In this document: piece by piece, positions 1 to 7,766 of the stretch
Layout: every line of letters begins with the position of its first letter
How positions within the stretch are numbered: the first letter of the stretch is position 1
Source: a virus
Reading direction: 5' to 3' (one strand)
Virus record (IMG/VR): IMGVR_UViG_3300027896_000146
Location: 1 to 30,675 of that record
DNA: 30,675 bases
Notes under the pieces: model-generated
Databases searched by the model: none
What the model was told of the DNA's origin: nothing
What the model saw: only the letters and a program-made list of their open reading frames with translations
Position numbers and translations under genes: made by a program

Positions 1-834
1 AGATGATGTCAAATTAAATGAATTTAAAATGGATGTCAAATCACCAGAAGCATCTGTAACATTCATCATTCCAATCTTTGCCATTTCCAAACTTGTTTGA
101 GTTAAAGCAAGGCTATCTTGCATTGATTTTCCTTGTCGCAAGAATATTTCGCCAGCAGCAGCAACATCAAGTATTGAGGTAGCGGTACTTTCTCCTAATC
201 TCTGATAACTTTGAGCCAATTCGTTTGTTCGTTCCGTGGTCATACCCGTTATCATTTGGGCTTCTATCATTGCTTTATTTAGGTCTTCGACGTATTGAAT
301 TCCACCTTGTATTGCATGTAGAGTTCCAAAAAGAACTTCTGCCGCAATTGCCCATAATGCCATTTTTACAATGGCATTGCCAATGTTTGCCCCCATAGCA
401 TCAATTTTATCACCAAGGGTTTCTGCTCCCTCACTTGCTTGTTTAGATGTATCGGTAAAATCTGTCATGCCCTTATTCATAGTAACGGTAGTTTTAACTG
501 CGTTCCCCATAGCATTAGTTTCCATACCAGTTGCTTGAACAATTTGTCCAGTAACATTATTATATTTAAGACTTACATCGGTAAGATCGGCCATTCTTGT
601 TTGCATGGCTGCATATGCATCGGTTTGTGCCTGTATAACAGGAGTAGTCGCTCCGACTCCCGCTGCGGTTCCAGTTGCGCCTGCCCCAGTTGTCGCTTGT
701 TGTGCCTGTTGAACAGCCGCGTTGATCTGGAGCGTATATGATTTGGCGAATTCATTTAATTGTGTTTGTAATGCAGTAAGTCCTGCCGCAGAAATTTGAG
801 CGGACAAGGACAGCGTATAATTGTTATTTGGCAT
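1..834 (-). CDS. Tail tape measure protein, N-terminal part (runs off the window)
   Basis: Open frame from an ATG at 834 to the window edge, about 278 residues, with no stop. The start has a strong AAGGAGGU site 3 nt upstream. The protein begins MPNNNYTLSLSAQ, has a Gln/Ala/Thr-rich stretch around residues 30-75, a hydrophobic segment near residues 165-190 (VKMALWAIAAEVLFG), then motifs seen in phage tape measures (MTTERTNELAQSYQRLGES, AAGEIFLRQGKS). Tape measures set tail length and sit inside the tail tube. Position at the end of a head-to-tail gene order supports the call. The C-terminal part cannot be seen, so total length and any peptidase domain are unknown. Its ribosome binding site can be sequestered (see 838-865). 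Confidence 0.82.
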   Translation of the reverse strand, partial: MPNNNYTLSLSAQISAAGLTALQTQLNEFAKSYTLQINAAVQQAQQATTGAGATGTAAGVGATTPVIQAQTDAYAAMQTRMADLTDVSLKYNNVTGQIVQATGMETNAMGNAVKTTVTMNKGMTDFTDTSKQASEGAETLGDKIDAMGANIGNAIVKMALWAIAAEVLFGTLHAIQGGIQYVEDLNKAMIEAQMITGMTTERTNELAQSYQRLGESTATSILDVAAAGEIFLRQGKSMQDSLALTQTSLEMAKIGMMNVTDASGDLTSILNSFNLTSS

Positions 835-837
835 TTG

Positions 838-865
838 ACCTCCTTTTCCCTCCAAATAAGGAGGT
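838..865 (-). promoter_or_regulatory. Sequestrable ribosome binding site with an embedded anti-SD copy
   Basis: In the minus-strand RNA the tape-measure SD AAGGAGGU (838-845) is preceded by ACCUCCUU (858-865), its perfect 8-nt complement. Between them GGAGGG (848-853) can pair with the same CCUCC. Two mutually exclusive hairpins are therefore possible, one hiding and one exposing the SD. The pairing is seen in the sequence; the switching role is inferred. Confidence 0.5.
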
Positions 866-911
866 GTTTATAAAAGATTTATTTTATGAATATTGAGAAA
901 TATTATCTTAT

Positions 912-1892
912 TTATGAAAAAGCATCATCAGATGCATCCTCATCTTGTCGTATAACATATGTTTCAGTAGTAACAGATGAGTTATGCCCCAATAATTTTT
1001 GAGCAGTTTTTATGTCTTTTCCTTGTTCTACAACCATTGATGTCGCTCGTGTTTCCCTAAATAAATGAGGATGAACCCTTCTTCCGACAATTGATTCAAA
1101 ATAATTTTTACACCATCCATTGAGAGTTTCAGGTGCAACTTGGCGATATTCACCTTTTTCTTTCGAAACAAACACGAATGGGCAACTATCTTCCCCTCTA
1201 ACTTCTAGCCATTTTTTAATAGCATTCATAGAAAATTGATCAAATTGCAATTTTCTAATCTTCCCAATTTTTCCGCGTCCCTTGCAACGCAATTCGTGGC
1301 TAAGATATGAGATGCTTTGAGATGATGCTTTTGGTTCATAAGTCACAACTTCTTTTAATAATTGTCGAACCTCAGCCCTTCTAGCACCCGAAGAAAAAGA
1401 GAATTTAAGATAGGCTAACTGTTGCCAGAGTTCTCTTTTTTCTAACTCTCTACAAAGATGTTCATATTCCTCAAGGGTTAAAGGTTCTTTTTTATTTACA
1501 AGAACCTGTAATGGGGCTGGAACTTTCTTAGTTACAAAAGATCGAAAAGAAGGAAATTCATCAAGATAAAAGGATTCAATATATTGATTAAAAGACGAAA
1601 TAGAACTTCTCTTAAGTCTAATTGCCGCTGAAGATTGTTGAAGCCCAATTAACCAATTTTGATACATTAAAAAATCTCGCGGCTTTATTTCTGTAAAATG
1701 TTTATTGTTTAGATTTTCTTTAACATATCTAAAAAATATTTTTAATCCACTTTCATATTGTTTCAATGTTTGTGGACTAAGTTGAACCATTTGTGCAAGA
1801 AATTCTTCTACAAATTTTCGATTATCTTTATTTACTTCTCCCCATTCGATATCTGAAACATCTGGGATTTTTTCTAATTGATTACTAGACAT
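912..1892 (-). CDS. Tyrosine recombinase / phage integrase
   Basis: 326 aa. An N-terminal SAM-like core-binding domain (about residues 20-125, LKQYESGLKIFFRYVKEN) is followed by a catalytic domain with the family residues: Arg in FSSGARRAEVRQLL, Lys in the basic beta-hairpin CKGRGKIGKIRKL, HxxR in HPHLFRETRAT, His in LLGHNS and the nucleophile Tyr in ETYVIR. It could integrate the phage, resolve dimers, or act at a dif-like site. The start overlaps the end of the RuvC-like gene by 8 bp, with SD AAAGGA, so the two are probably co-translated. Lying directly upstream of the tape measure is an unusual place for an integrase. No att site was recognised nearby. Confidence 0.88.
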   Translation of the reverse strand: MSSNQLEKIPDVSDIEWGEVNKDNRKFVEEFLAQMVQLSPQTLKQYESGLKIFFRYVKENLNNKHFTEIKPRDFLMYQNWLIGLQQSSAAIRLKRSSISSFNQYIESFYLDEFPSFRSFVTKKVPAPLQVLVNKKEPLTLEEYEHLCRELEKRELWQQLAYLKFSFSSGARRAEVRQLLKEVVTYEPKASSQSISYLSHELRCKGRGKIGKIRKLQFDQFSMNAIKKWLEVRGEDSCPFVFVSKEKGEYRQVAPETLNGWCKNYFESIVGRRVHPHLFRETRATSMVVEQGKDIKTAQKLLGHNSSVTTETYVIRQDEDASDDAFS

Positions 1893-2343
1893 CTCTATCC
1901 TTTCTACGAAAATATGCTAGTCCAATTCCTACCGCGTCGCTTTCATCCTCATTGGAGAATACAAGACTAGGATATTTCATAAGAACATATTTCTGTACAT
2001 CTTCTTTGCTTGCTTTACCCCCACCTGTAACAGATTTTTTAACCGATGCTGGGGTTATATAAATCTGATTATATTCTGCGAATAAATATTGAATAAGACC
2101 ATGAACTCGATATACCATTTGAGTTGCCTTATTATATCTTGTAAAACAATTTTCCATAATGATTATTTCTGGTTCATATTTAGATTTTAAATCTAAAACA
2201 TAATTTGCTATTTTTACTAGTCTATCTTTTGTTTCTTCTTTTGAATTGGTAGAAACACTTCCTACAAAAACAACATTTTCTTTTTCATCAAATATCGCAA
2301 GCCCAGTATTAGACAAACTGAGATCGAAGGAATATGTATGCAT
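1885..2343 (-). CDS. RuvC-like Holliday junction resolvase
   Basis: 152 aa, about the length of a single RuvC/RNase H-like fold domain. Acidic catalytic residues are visible: Asp7 in YSFDLSLSNTG at the start of strand 1, Glu in IIIMENCF after strand 4, and an acidic pair in EDESDAVGIGLAYF near the C-terminus. PASVKKSVTGGGKASKEDV resembles the DNA-binding/dimer segment of RuvC proteins. It would cleave branched DNA, for example at recombination or packaging. SD AAGGAG. It lies just after an intrinsic terminator, so it and the recombinase may form a small unit with the tape measure. Confidence 0.85.
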   Translation of the reverse strand: MHTYSFDLSLSNTGLAIFDEKENVVFVGSVSTNSKEETKDRLVKIANYVLDLKSKYEPEIIIMENCFTRYNKATQMVYRVHGLIQYLFAEYNQIYITPASVKKSVTGGGKASKEDVQKYVLMKYPSLVFSNEDESDAVGIGLAYFRRKDRDV

Positions 2344-2365
2344 GTATGCTCCTTATATATAAGAA

Positions 2366-2404
2366 CCAAAAAGACCTCTAACCCTCTTGTGAGAGTTAGA
2401 AGTC
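2366..2404 (-). terminator. Intrinsic terminator after the holin-like gene
   Basis: Minus-strand RNA forms a long stem (GACUUCUAACUCUC pairing with GAGGGUUAGAGGUC, ACAA loop) ending in UUUUU at 2372-2368. Classical stem plus U-tract between the holin-like gene and the RuvC-like gene. Confidence 0.85.
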
Positions 2405-2426
2405 TTAATGTAAAGCGATTATTTAT

Positions 2427-2777
2427 TTATCCCTTAGCAATCAATTGCTTGCTAAATGAAAGTTTTGGAAATACACTTGAAAGAGCCGCATGAACACCCT
2501 TTGAAACAAAAATCTGGGCAACATAACTGAGCATCAATCCAGCCAATTGAGCAACCTGTAACAATTTTCCATCCAACGATGTAATATTCACGCTTGGGAA
2601 AAAGTTAACGGCTACTAAAACAGCCACTAAAGAAAACAGATTAAACCCTGCACTCCATTGACCGGAGGTAGAATCCGTAATTATCCCGTATTGTTTGAGC
2701 GCATCAATTACCACCGAAATAAGGGCGGGAAGCCCAACCAGTGAAGCAAGTAAACTAAGTACAACTGTCAAATCCAT
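2427..2777 (-). CDS. Holin-like small membrane protein
   Basis: 116 aa with three hydrophobic stretches: residues about 3-26 (VVLSLLASLVGLPALISVVI), 47-62 (LFSLVAVLVAVNFF) and 76-92 (LAGLMLSYVAQIFV). The tail is short and basic. Size and layout fit a phage holin, which would make lesions in the host membrane for lysis, but no endolysin is in this window, so this is inference from topology. SD AAAGGAG. It is followed by a strong terminator, marking the end of a transcription unit. Confidence 0.5.
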   Translation of the reverse strand: MDLTVVLSLLASLVGLPALISVVIDALKQYGIITDSTSGQWSAGFNLFSLVAVLVAVNFFPSVNITSLDGKLLQVAQLAGLMLSYVAQIFVSKGVHAALSSVFPKLSFSKQLIAKG

Positions 2778-2790
2778 ATCTTCTCCTTTT

Positions 2791-3279
2791 CTAAATTTTT
2801 ATAAATCCCATTGATTCGAACTCTTCATCGAACCAAGATTCTAATTGGCCTTCTTCTAACATTTCATAAAGGAAATTCGACCAAAATGGTGCGCGTTCCT
2901 TTCTTCCAAAATCTGAATTATTTGCTATTCCTGAAACATTCAAGTCATCGGCTAATTCCTCTCTTTTATCCATAGTTCTATTTCCATGGATAAAATTTTC
3001 TGGATCATAAACCATACTTAAATAATCATAATAGAGTTCCCTCGTGGTTGTCATAATATCTGTTCTTATAACATCCCATTTCCAAGCACGAAGGAAATCG
3101 AAAGTGGGTATGCCACTCCCTGCCACGTAGTATTTATTGGGAAAATAATCGTGGGTGTAAATGTCACGTTTTATATCGTCTTGAAGTTGAGTCAATATTT
3201 TATCAGAGACACTAGATATAATTTTTTCCGCGGAGGAGATTAAAATTTGATTGAGTATTTCATCGTTGACTATATCCAT
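2791..3279 (-). CDS. Phage protein of unknown function; possible tail-completion or minor head protein
   Basis: 162 aa, soluble, no membrane segment. The N-terminal half is helical (IISSVSDKILTQLQDDIKRD), followed by an aromatic-rich region (FPNKYYVAGSGIPTFDFLRAWKW) and an acidic C-terminus with HGNRTMDKREELAD. The layout loosely recalls HK97-gp10-type tail-completion proteins, but I cannot show homology. SD GGAGG 6 nt before the ATG. It follows the zinc-ribbon gene by 9 bp and precedes the holin-like gene by 13 bp, so it is in the same operon. Confidence 0.6.
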   Translation of the reverse strand: MDIVNDEILNQILISSAEKIISSVSDKILTQLQDDIKRDIYTHDYFPNKYYVAGSGIPTFDFLRAWKWDVIRTDIMTTTRELYYDYLSMVYDPENFIHGNRTMDKREELADDLNVSGIANNSDFGRKERAPFWSNFLYEMLEEGQLESWFDEEFESMGFIKI

Positions 3280-3288
3280 TTGCGCCTC

Positions 3289-3498
3289 CTAATCGAACTC
3301 ATCGTCTTCGTTGCGATGTCTTCTCCTCTTTTCAGGTTTGCTTGGGATAGAATATCCACAAGTTTGACACAAGATTTCTTCTACGCAAAACACCCTTTTG
3401 CCAACATATTTACTTTCTTGTTGCCTTACTTGTAGCCGACTACCGCATTCAGGGCATTTATCACGAAGAACCGTTACAAGTTTTCCTATTCTATCCAT
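3289..3498 (-). CDS. Small zinc-ribbon protein
   Basis: 69 aa. Two CxxC knuckles (CPECGSRL near residue 16 and CQTCGYSI near residue 43) would bind one zinc ion, followed by a very basic then acidic tail (KRRRHRNEDDEFD). The chosen ATG overlaps the TGA of the upstream gene (TGATG), giving translational coupling; an in-frame GTG one codon earlier is the alternative. Function unknown; such small phage zinc ribbons often bind nucleic acid or act as assembly accessories. Confidence 0.7.
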   Translation of the reverse strand: MDRIGKLVTVLRDKCPECGSRLQVRQQESKYVGKRVFCVEEILCQTCGYSIPSKPEKRRRHRNEDDEFD

Positions 3499-4073
3499 CA
3501 CTCGGCCTTACTTGCTTCGTGTTGCGCCGCCTCCCGAAATAACTTGGACACAGGGCTTTCCTCTACCTTCTTGAGCAGTTCGGTTGAATCTTGTGTAATC
3601 TTTTTCATTTCTTCTGGTGAAATCTGATTTAATTTATCCACAAATTCACTTACTTTAGAAACCAATCCAGCAACAACTCCCCCAACCGATTCCTGAAGTT
3701 CCTTTTCTCGTTCTACAATTTTTACCGATCCGTATAATAACGCTTTAAATTCAGCAAAATTAATTACGGATGCTATAATCCTTTCAAAAACCCCCGACGC
3801 TAACATAGCAACAAAATCAACGTTTGTTAAATCAATATCCGTTAAACTTTCAATCAATGCTATTTTTAATTGATTTTCAGCGTCCACAAACCCATATCTA
3901 CAACTTGGTAGACTATTGTTTATTGGATTGAAATAGTCATCTAAATATCGTCTGATCAATACCGTTTGCGTGGCTGGATCAATCCTGGGTAACACCTTAA
4001 TTTCTTCCCCATTATATGTTCCCGCAGAAACGGGAGTTTGTTCTTCAAATTTAATTCTTTTTTTATCCATCAT
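3498..4073 (-). CDS. Conserved-looking phage protein; candidate tail-assembly chaperone
   Basis: 191 aa (or one residue less; two ATGs in tandem, the second better spaced from AAAGGA). Contains DPATQTVLIRRYLDDYF and a middle helical part (VDAENQLKIALIESLTDIDL), then a long amphipathic helical C-terminus with Lys/Glu repeats. Position between tail tube and tape measure is where tail-assembly chaperones usually lie, but I see no -1 frameshift product, so the role is a guess. It starts a new unit after the hairpin at 4101-4148. Confidence 0.55.
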   Translation of the reverse strand: MMDKKRIKFEEQTPVSAGTYNGEEIKVLPRIDPATQTVLIRRYLDDYFNPINNSLPSCRYGFVDAENQLKIALIESLTDIDLTNVDFVAMLASGVFERIIASVINFAEFKALLYGSVKIVEREKELQESVGGVVAGLVSKVSEFVDKLNQISPEEMKKITQDSTELLKKVEESPVSKLFREAAQHEASKAE

Positions 4074-4100
4074 TTATCCTTTTTAAAATTATATTTTTAT

Positions 4101-4148
4101 ACCGCCATATATAAGCACTTCGCATTTTTAATACCTATATATGGCGGT
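4101..4148 (-). terminator. Long inverted repeat, probable terminator
   Basis: Perfect 13-bp inverted repeat (ACCGCCATATATA, 4101-4113 and 4136-4148) with a 22-nt loop. In the minus-strand RNA it is followed by AUAAAAAUAUAAUUUU, a weak U-tract. It lies between the glycosyltransferase stop and the next gene, so it is a terminator or mRNA-end hairpin; an operator is possible because of the perfect palindrome. Confidence 0.55.
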
Positions 4149-4184
4149 TAAACATTGATAAAACTTTACTTTTATGCATACTTT

Positions 4185-4769
4185 TTAATATTCGTACTCC
4201 CCGATGTGGGAACACTTTATTGTCGGATCGCACCAAATTTTTATCCCCTTCTTTTGGGCTTGCTGACAAAACCAGATATCCTCACCGGTTAATTCATCGG
4301 TTTCAGAATACTCGTAGAAGAACCACGGTTTGTCTATGATATCGAATACGTTCATATTTATGAGCATACAGCCCGTGGCGACTCCCGCGCATTCAAAGAG
4401 TTCATTGGGCTTGGTAATATGACCAGCAATTGTTATGCCGTTTTCATCTTTAAATTTTACGGTACTGAGAGGAGGAATACTTTTGGTATTATAATTAATA
4501 CCAACAATTTCTTTATTGTGAGCCAATAGTTTTTCTAAAACATCAGCTTCCACATTCATATCCGAATCCAAGAATAGTAAATGACTTGCCCCCACCGCTT
4601 TTGCTTTTAATACAATACTTCTGCGCGCCTCGTGGATATAACTATTCTTTACAAATACCACCTCTAAAGACCGTTTCGTGTTGGTGGTTATTCCAATTAA
4701 AGACATCACTGTTCTCATTTTAATGTTATCTAAAATCGGCATACCGATTACGACACTTACATCAGACAC
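4185..4769 (-). CDS. GT-A fold glycosyltransferase (family 2-like)
   Basis: 194 aa. Starts with a nucleotide-sugar binding strand (VSVVIGMPILDN), has the metal-binding DxD motif as FLDSDMN near residue 67, an acidic acceptor-side motif in LTGEDIWFCQQA, and a terminal His-containing strand (KCSHIGEYEY). GTG start with AAGGAG 5 nt upstream. The family transfers sugars from activated nucleotides; a phage copy in a tail cluster could glycosylate a virion protein or host surface glycan. Substrate is not predictable. Shorter than cellular GT2 enzymes but the catalytic core looks complete. Confidence 0.85.
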   Translation of the reverse strand: MSDVSVVIGMPILDNIKMRTVMSLIGITTNTKRSLEVVFVKNSYIHEARRSIVLKAKAVGASHLLFLDSDMNVEADVLEKLLAHNKEIVGINYNTKSIPPLSTVKFKDENGITIAGHITKPNELFECAGVATGCMLINMNVFDIIDKPWFFYEYSETDELTGEDIWFCQQAQKKGIKIWCDPTIKCSHIGEYEY

Positions 4770-4781
4770 AATTTCTCCTTT

Positions 4782-5291
4782 TTAATAATTATCCAATACT
4801 GGGACAGGCTCAATCTTGGCGGATTCCAGCTTCTCTCTATTGCGAATTGCCCATAGTTGAAATTTTTTAATAACCGATTCTAATTTTTTCCTAGCGGTTA
4901 CTTCTATCTCTAACTTTTTCTCCAATTCGTCCTGTTCTTCTTTTTGAATCTCAAGAAAATCGGTGAGAATACTAACTTGTGTTTTTATGGTATCCAATTC
5001 TTTTTTCAATTCTCCTCGTTGATTCTTTTCTTCATCATATAATTTTTGCCATTCTGCGCTTTCTGCTGCTCGTGTTTCACCACTTACTTTATCTGTTTCT
5101 GCTTTTACTTTTTCAGTTTCAGCGGATATTTTATTTGTTTCCGCGCCAGCTTTCTTTCTATCAAAAAGTTTACTGATAACAGCAACTAATACACCGGTAA
5201 TGGCAGATATAATTATGGGAAGAGCAACATCCCAAAATCCCGTTCCAACAGAAAGACCAGAGTCCAATAGGGGAGCCATAATAATTATCAT
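4782..5291 (-). CDS. Membrane-anchored coiled-coil protein
   Basis: About 169 aa from the chosen ATG at 5291, which has GGAGG 4 nt upstream and avoids overlapping the previous gene; a longer frame to 5348 lacks a good SD. One membrane segment near residues 20-40 (VALPIIISAITGVLVAVISK), then a basic anchor and a long charged coiled coil with repeated (A)ETxKVxAETDK units, then QKEEQDELEKKLE. This layout resembles phage spanins or holin-associated proteins, but no lysis partner is certain. Probable cytoplasmic-membrane protein. Confidence 0.65.
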   Translation of the reverse strand: MIIIMAPLLDSGLSVGTGFWDVALPIIISAITGVLVAVISKLFDRKKAGAETNKISAETEKVKAETDKVSGETRAAESAEWQKLYDEEKNQRGELKKELDTIKTQVSILTDFLEIQKEEQDELEKKLEIEVTARKKLESVIKKFQLWAIRNREKLESAKIEPVPVLDNY

Positions 5292-5292
5292 A

Positions 5293-5625
5293 TTACCTCC
5301 CCATCTTCTTGGATTTTCTATTTTCCAATAATAGAACTCCAGATGCATAGAGTGTTATTAATACTACATAAAGCTGGAGGATTTTGGTTAAAAATTGTAT
5401 TATAGCCTCTTCATTATTACTTAATACTAAAGAATCTAACCTGAAATATATGAATAATAAATATTTCAGAATAACATAAAAGTTAAAAAAGGTAAATAAT
5501 CCCATGGTAAGGCGATCATCTGCGTTTGTTTTTAGAAAAGATTTTCCGCACATAAAAAACGCAATTGCCGCACCAAGTAGCAACGTCCATTGAAAAGGAT
5601 CAAGATATGTCAATATGTTCCCCAT
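5293..5625 (-). CDS. Small polytopic membrane protein, unknown function
   Basis: 110 aa with three predicted membrane spans: residues about 12-27 (WTLLLGAAIAFFMCG), 41-60 (MGLFTFFNFYVILKYLLFIY) and 82-101 (LQLYVVLITLYASGVLLLEN), with a basic C-terminal tail. It sits between two other small genes in one operon with very short gaps. The topology is compatible with a holin, giving a second candidate besides 2427-2777, but no diagnostic motif is present. Confidence 0.6.
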   Translation of the reverse strand: MGNILTYLDPFQWTLLLGAAIAFFMCGKSFLKTNADDRLTMGLFTFFNFYVILKYLLFIYFRLDSLVLSNNEEAIIQFLTKILQLYVVLITLYASGVLLLENRKSKKMGR

Positions 5626-5628
5626 AAC

Positions 5629-5841
5629 TTAATCCTCTGGCAAATATATAATATCGCCTATCTTTAATTTATCACCCCATATATTAGGAGTGGTCGAATT
5701 TCCAATGGTTGGAGAAATCTCATATATTACCAGTGTTGAAGTAACCAGAACAACTTTGTAGGCCTTCTTTTTAGATTCTTTTTTAACCTGTTTTATTTCT
5801 AATCCATTTTCTTCCGTTTCTTCAATAATTTTCTTTACCAT
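5629..5841 (-). CDS. Small protein of unknown function
   Basis: 70 aa. Lys/Glu-rich N-terminus followed by a beta-rich segment (AYKVVLVTSTLVIYEISP) and an ending KLKIGDIIYLPED that looks like the edge of a small beta-barrel. Start has AAGGA upstream. It follows the tail-tube gene and a strong hairpin. Nothing identifies a function; a small tail-associated or regulatory protein are both possible. Confidence 0.55.
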   Translation of the reverse strand: MVKKIIEETEENGLEIKQVKKESKKKAYKVVLVTSTLVIYEISPTIGNSTTPNIWGDKLKIGDIIYLPED

Positions 5842-5858
5842 AATTATTATTCCTTATT

Positions 5859-5884
5859 TTAGGGGGATATTTTTATCCCCCTAA
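5859..5884 (-). terminator. GC-rich hairpin after the tail-tube gene
   Basis: 11-bp perfect stem (TTAGGGGGATA paired with TATCCCCCTAA) with a 4-nt loop, just downstream of the tail-tube stop. No U-tract follows in the minus-strand RNA, so it may stabilise the abundant tail-tube mRNA rather than terminate. Confidence 0.6.
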
Positions 5885-5897
5885 ATATTGGGAGATA

Positions 5898-6974
5898 TTA
5901 GGCGGTAACAGTTACGGTACAAGAATCCTCAATACCAGTTTTGGCAGCCGCAGTAATATGAACATGCAGGAGCGCAGAACCAGTAGTGACTTTTGTACAT
6001 ACGCTCGCAACAAATGTCGCAACTGTTGTAGTACCAGAAGAGAATGTCAAATCTGCGACAGGCGGCATAAATGGCGACACACCAGGAGCAAGCGCATAAA
6101 CCGCAACAGTATGAGGAGAAGTAGCGCTACCCATGGAAAAATCACCACCCGCAATAGCAAGGGCATAGACATTATCATACCAATTAGCAGAGGTCAAGAC
6201 CTCGCTTACACGGCAGTACAAAGGAACATCTGTGCAAGCACCGGTATTCAAACTGGTATCCGCAAGAGCAATTGCGCTGATAGGCGTGGTTGAAACACCC
6301 GCTGAAGTCATGTTAATGGTAAAAGCACCATCCAACTGGCAGGACGGAATAAGGAATTCGGCCTTACCAATTACATTGGCGGAACTGGAATTAGAAGAAA
6401 CTAACTGGGCATCCAACAGCAATCTACCAATTGTCGGGATAATATTGGCGGGAATGGTAAAGGCGGTAGCGGCGGTATTTTCGGCATAATAACGCACACA
6501 AGCATTGCCAGTATAAGTGGGATTTAGAACCAACTGAGAGGTTGTCTTGGTGCTAAATGTTACGCGCTCATTGGTAGTACTAATAGTATTGCCACTCGAA
6601 TCAACATCAGGCAGTTGCACCCAGCCATAGATGCCACCCTGCACCGTTATGGGCGTTCCAATAACGGTACCAACGCCGCTGGTAAACGCAACCGTTTCCT
6701 CGGCATATACATCTGTACCCGCACCAGTAGTAATCGTGCCACCCGTGGTAGCTGCCAACATAGCCAGATTGAACTGGGTATCGGTTATTTTGATAGCCAT
6801 TGCAGCAGTATGATAGTAGACATATTCCAACTGATTGCCTTTCCCACCACGGATTTCTGTTTTGCCAACAGTTGTTGCAATACTGTCATCTAACAGGGCT
6901 TTGCCAAGAAACAGCAAATTGCCAGTGGAGTCATAGAAAAAAGCATCAGCTACACTCGTTAAAAATTTATTCAT
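5898..6974 (-). CDS. Probable major tail tube protein with C-terminal Ig-like domain
   Basis: 358 aa. The N-terminus (MNKFLTSVADAFFYDSTGN ... KTEIRGGKGNQLEYVYYHTA ... IKITDTQFNLAMLAATTG) resembles the opening of phage tail tube proteins, in which a RGG.GN motif and the D.QF.L strand form the tube beta-sandwich. A Thr/Ser/Val-rich beta region follows, with an Ig/BIG-like end (FSSGTTTVATFVASVCTKV ... DSCTVTVTA). SD GGAGG. It lies after the neck genes and before the tape measure, the normal place for the major tail protein. The strong hairpin after it fits a highly expressed structural gene. A decoration or minor tail protein is the alternative. Confidence 0.65.
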   Translation of the reverse strand: MNKFLTSVADAFFYDSTGNLLFLGKALLDDSIATTVGKTEIRGGKGNQLEYVYYHTAAMAIKITDTQFNLAMLAATTGGTITTGAGTDVYAEETVAFTSGVGTVIGTPITVQGGIYGWVQLPDVDSSGNTISTTNERVTFSTKTTSQLVLNPTYTGNACVRYYAENTAATAFTIPANIIPTIGRLLLDAQLVSSNSSSANVIGKAEFLIPSCQLDGAFTINMTSAGVSTTPISAIALADTSLNTGACTDVPLYCRVSEVLTSANWYDNVYALAIAGGDFSMGSATSPHTVAVYALAPGVSPFMPPVADLTFSSGTTTVATFVASVCTKVTTGSALLHVHITAAAKTGIEDSCTVTVTA

Positions 6975-6992
6975 GTATTTTGAACCTCCTTT

Positions 6993-7766
6993 TTATTTTT
7001 GGGGCGTTATATCTTTCATCTCAACATGGTCTTTCACCTTGTCGAAACTAAGTAATACGTCGTCATTCTTATTTTCTCTTTCCAAATCAGACATCCAGTG
7101 TCGTAAAATAGATTTGTCTTTAAATTCCACCATTCCAGACATGGCGGCAGTCATATAAATTTGATAATGCAATTTGGCATCCACTCTCTGCAAAAGTCTT
7201 ATGAATTTTCGCAAGGTAAGTTCATTCACTTGTTCGAATGTCATGGCGGTGGATGCAACCAAACAAAGCATGGTGTCTTCGAAAGAAGCCGGTTTATTGT
7301 TTGCCCCATTTTCTCTTGCCTTAAGCCTTCTGGCTTCCTCCATTTTATTTCGAATTTCTTTTTGAATGGATTCGTCTGGAACTTCAACCATATTTTGTTC
7401 GCAAATAATATCGCGTATCTCATTGAAATCACTCGAATCAAATATTTGCTCATTTATAATAAACACTGGTTTTTTATTGATAAATTTATATTCTATTTTT
7501 GCGTCAGGAAGTCTCATACAAAGTCGTAATATTCCATCCAGCAAAGACAGAAAATCTATTTCTTTATTTTCGTAATGCAGGGTATACAGATATTCAAGAT
7601 AAGACATTTTTAATATCCTAATATCTACGATACTCTTTTTTTCCAAAGTCAAGCAAGGAGTGCATCCGTAAAATATGGAATAATCTCGTACCTTGACTGG
7701 ATATAATTTAATTGTTTTATAAGGAACAGGTTCATCGAAAGTATAAAACCTGTCATATTTTGACAT
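6993..7766 (-). CDS. Conserved-looking phage tail-region protein, unknown function
   Basis: 257 aa. Begins with a beta-rich part (YKTIKLYPVKVRDYSIFYGC), then helical segments, and a C-terminal helical domain (LTLRKFIRLLQRVDAKLHYQ ... MVEFKDKSILRHWM). The pattern is familiar from tail-assembly regions of large Firmicutes phages but I cannot name the family. The ATG overlaps the stop of the preceding gene (TAATG) with GGAGG inside the upstream coding end, so the two are translationally coupled. Possible tail-assembly chaperone. Confidence 0.6.
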   Translation of the reverse strand: MSKYDRFYTFDEPVPYKTIKLYPVKVRDYSIFYGCTPCLTLEKKSIVDIRILKMSYLEYLYTLHYENKEIDFLSLLDGILRLCMRLPDAKIEYKFINKKPVFIINEQIFDSSDFNEIRDIICEQNMVEVPDESIQKEIRNKMEEARRLKARENGANNKPASFEDTMLCLVASTAMTFEQVNELTLRKFIRLLQRVDAKLHYQIYMTAAMSGMVEFKDKSILRHWMSDLERENKNDDVLLSFDKVKDHVEMKDITPQK

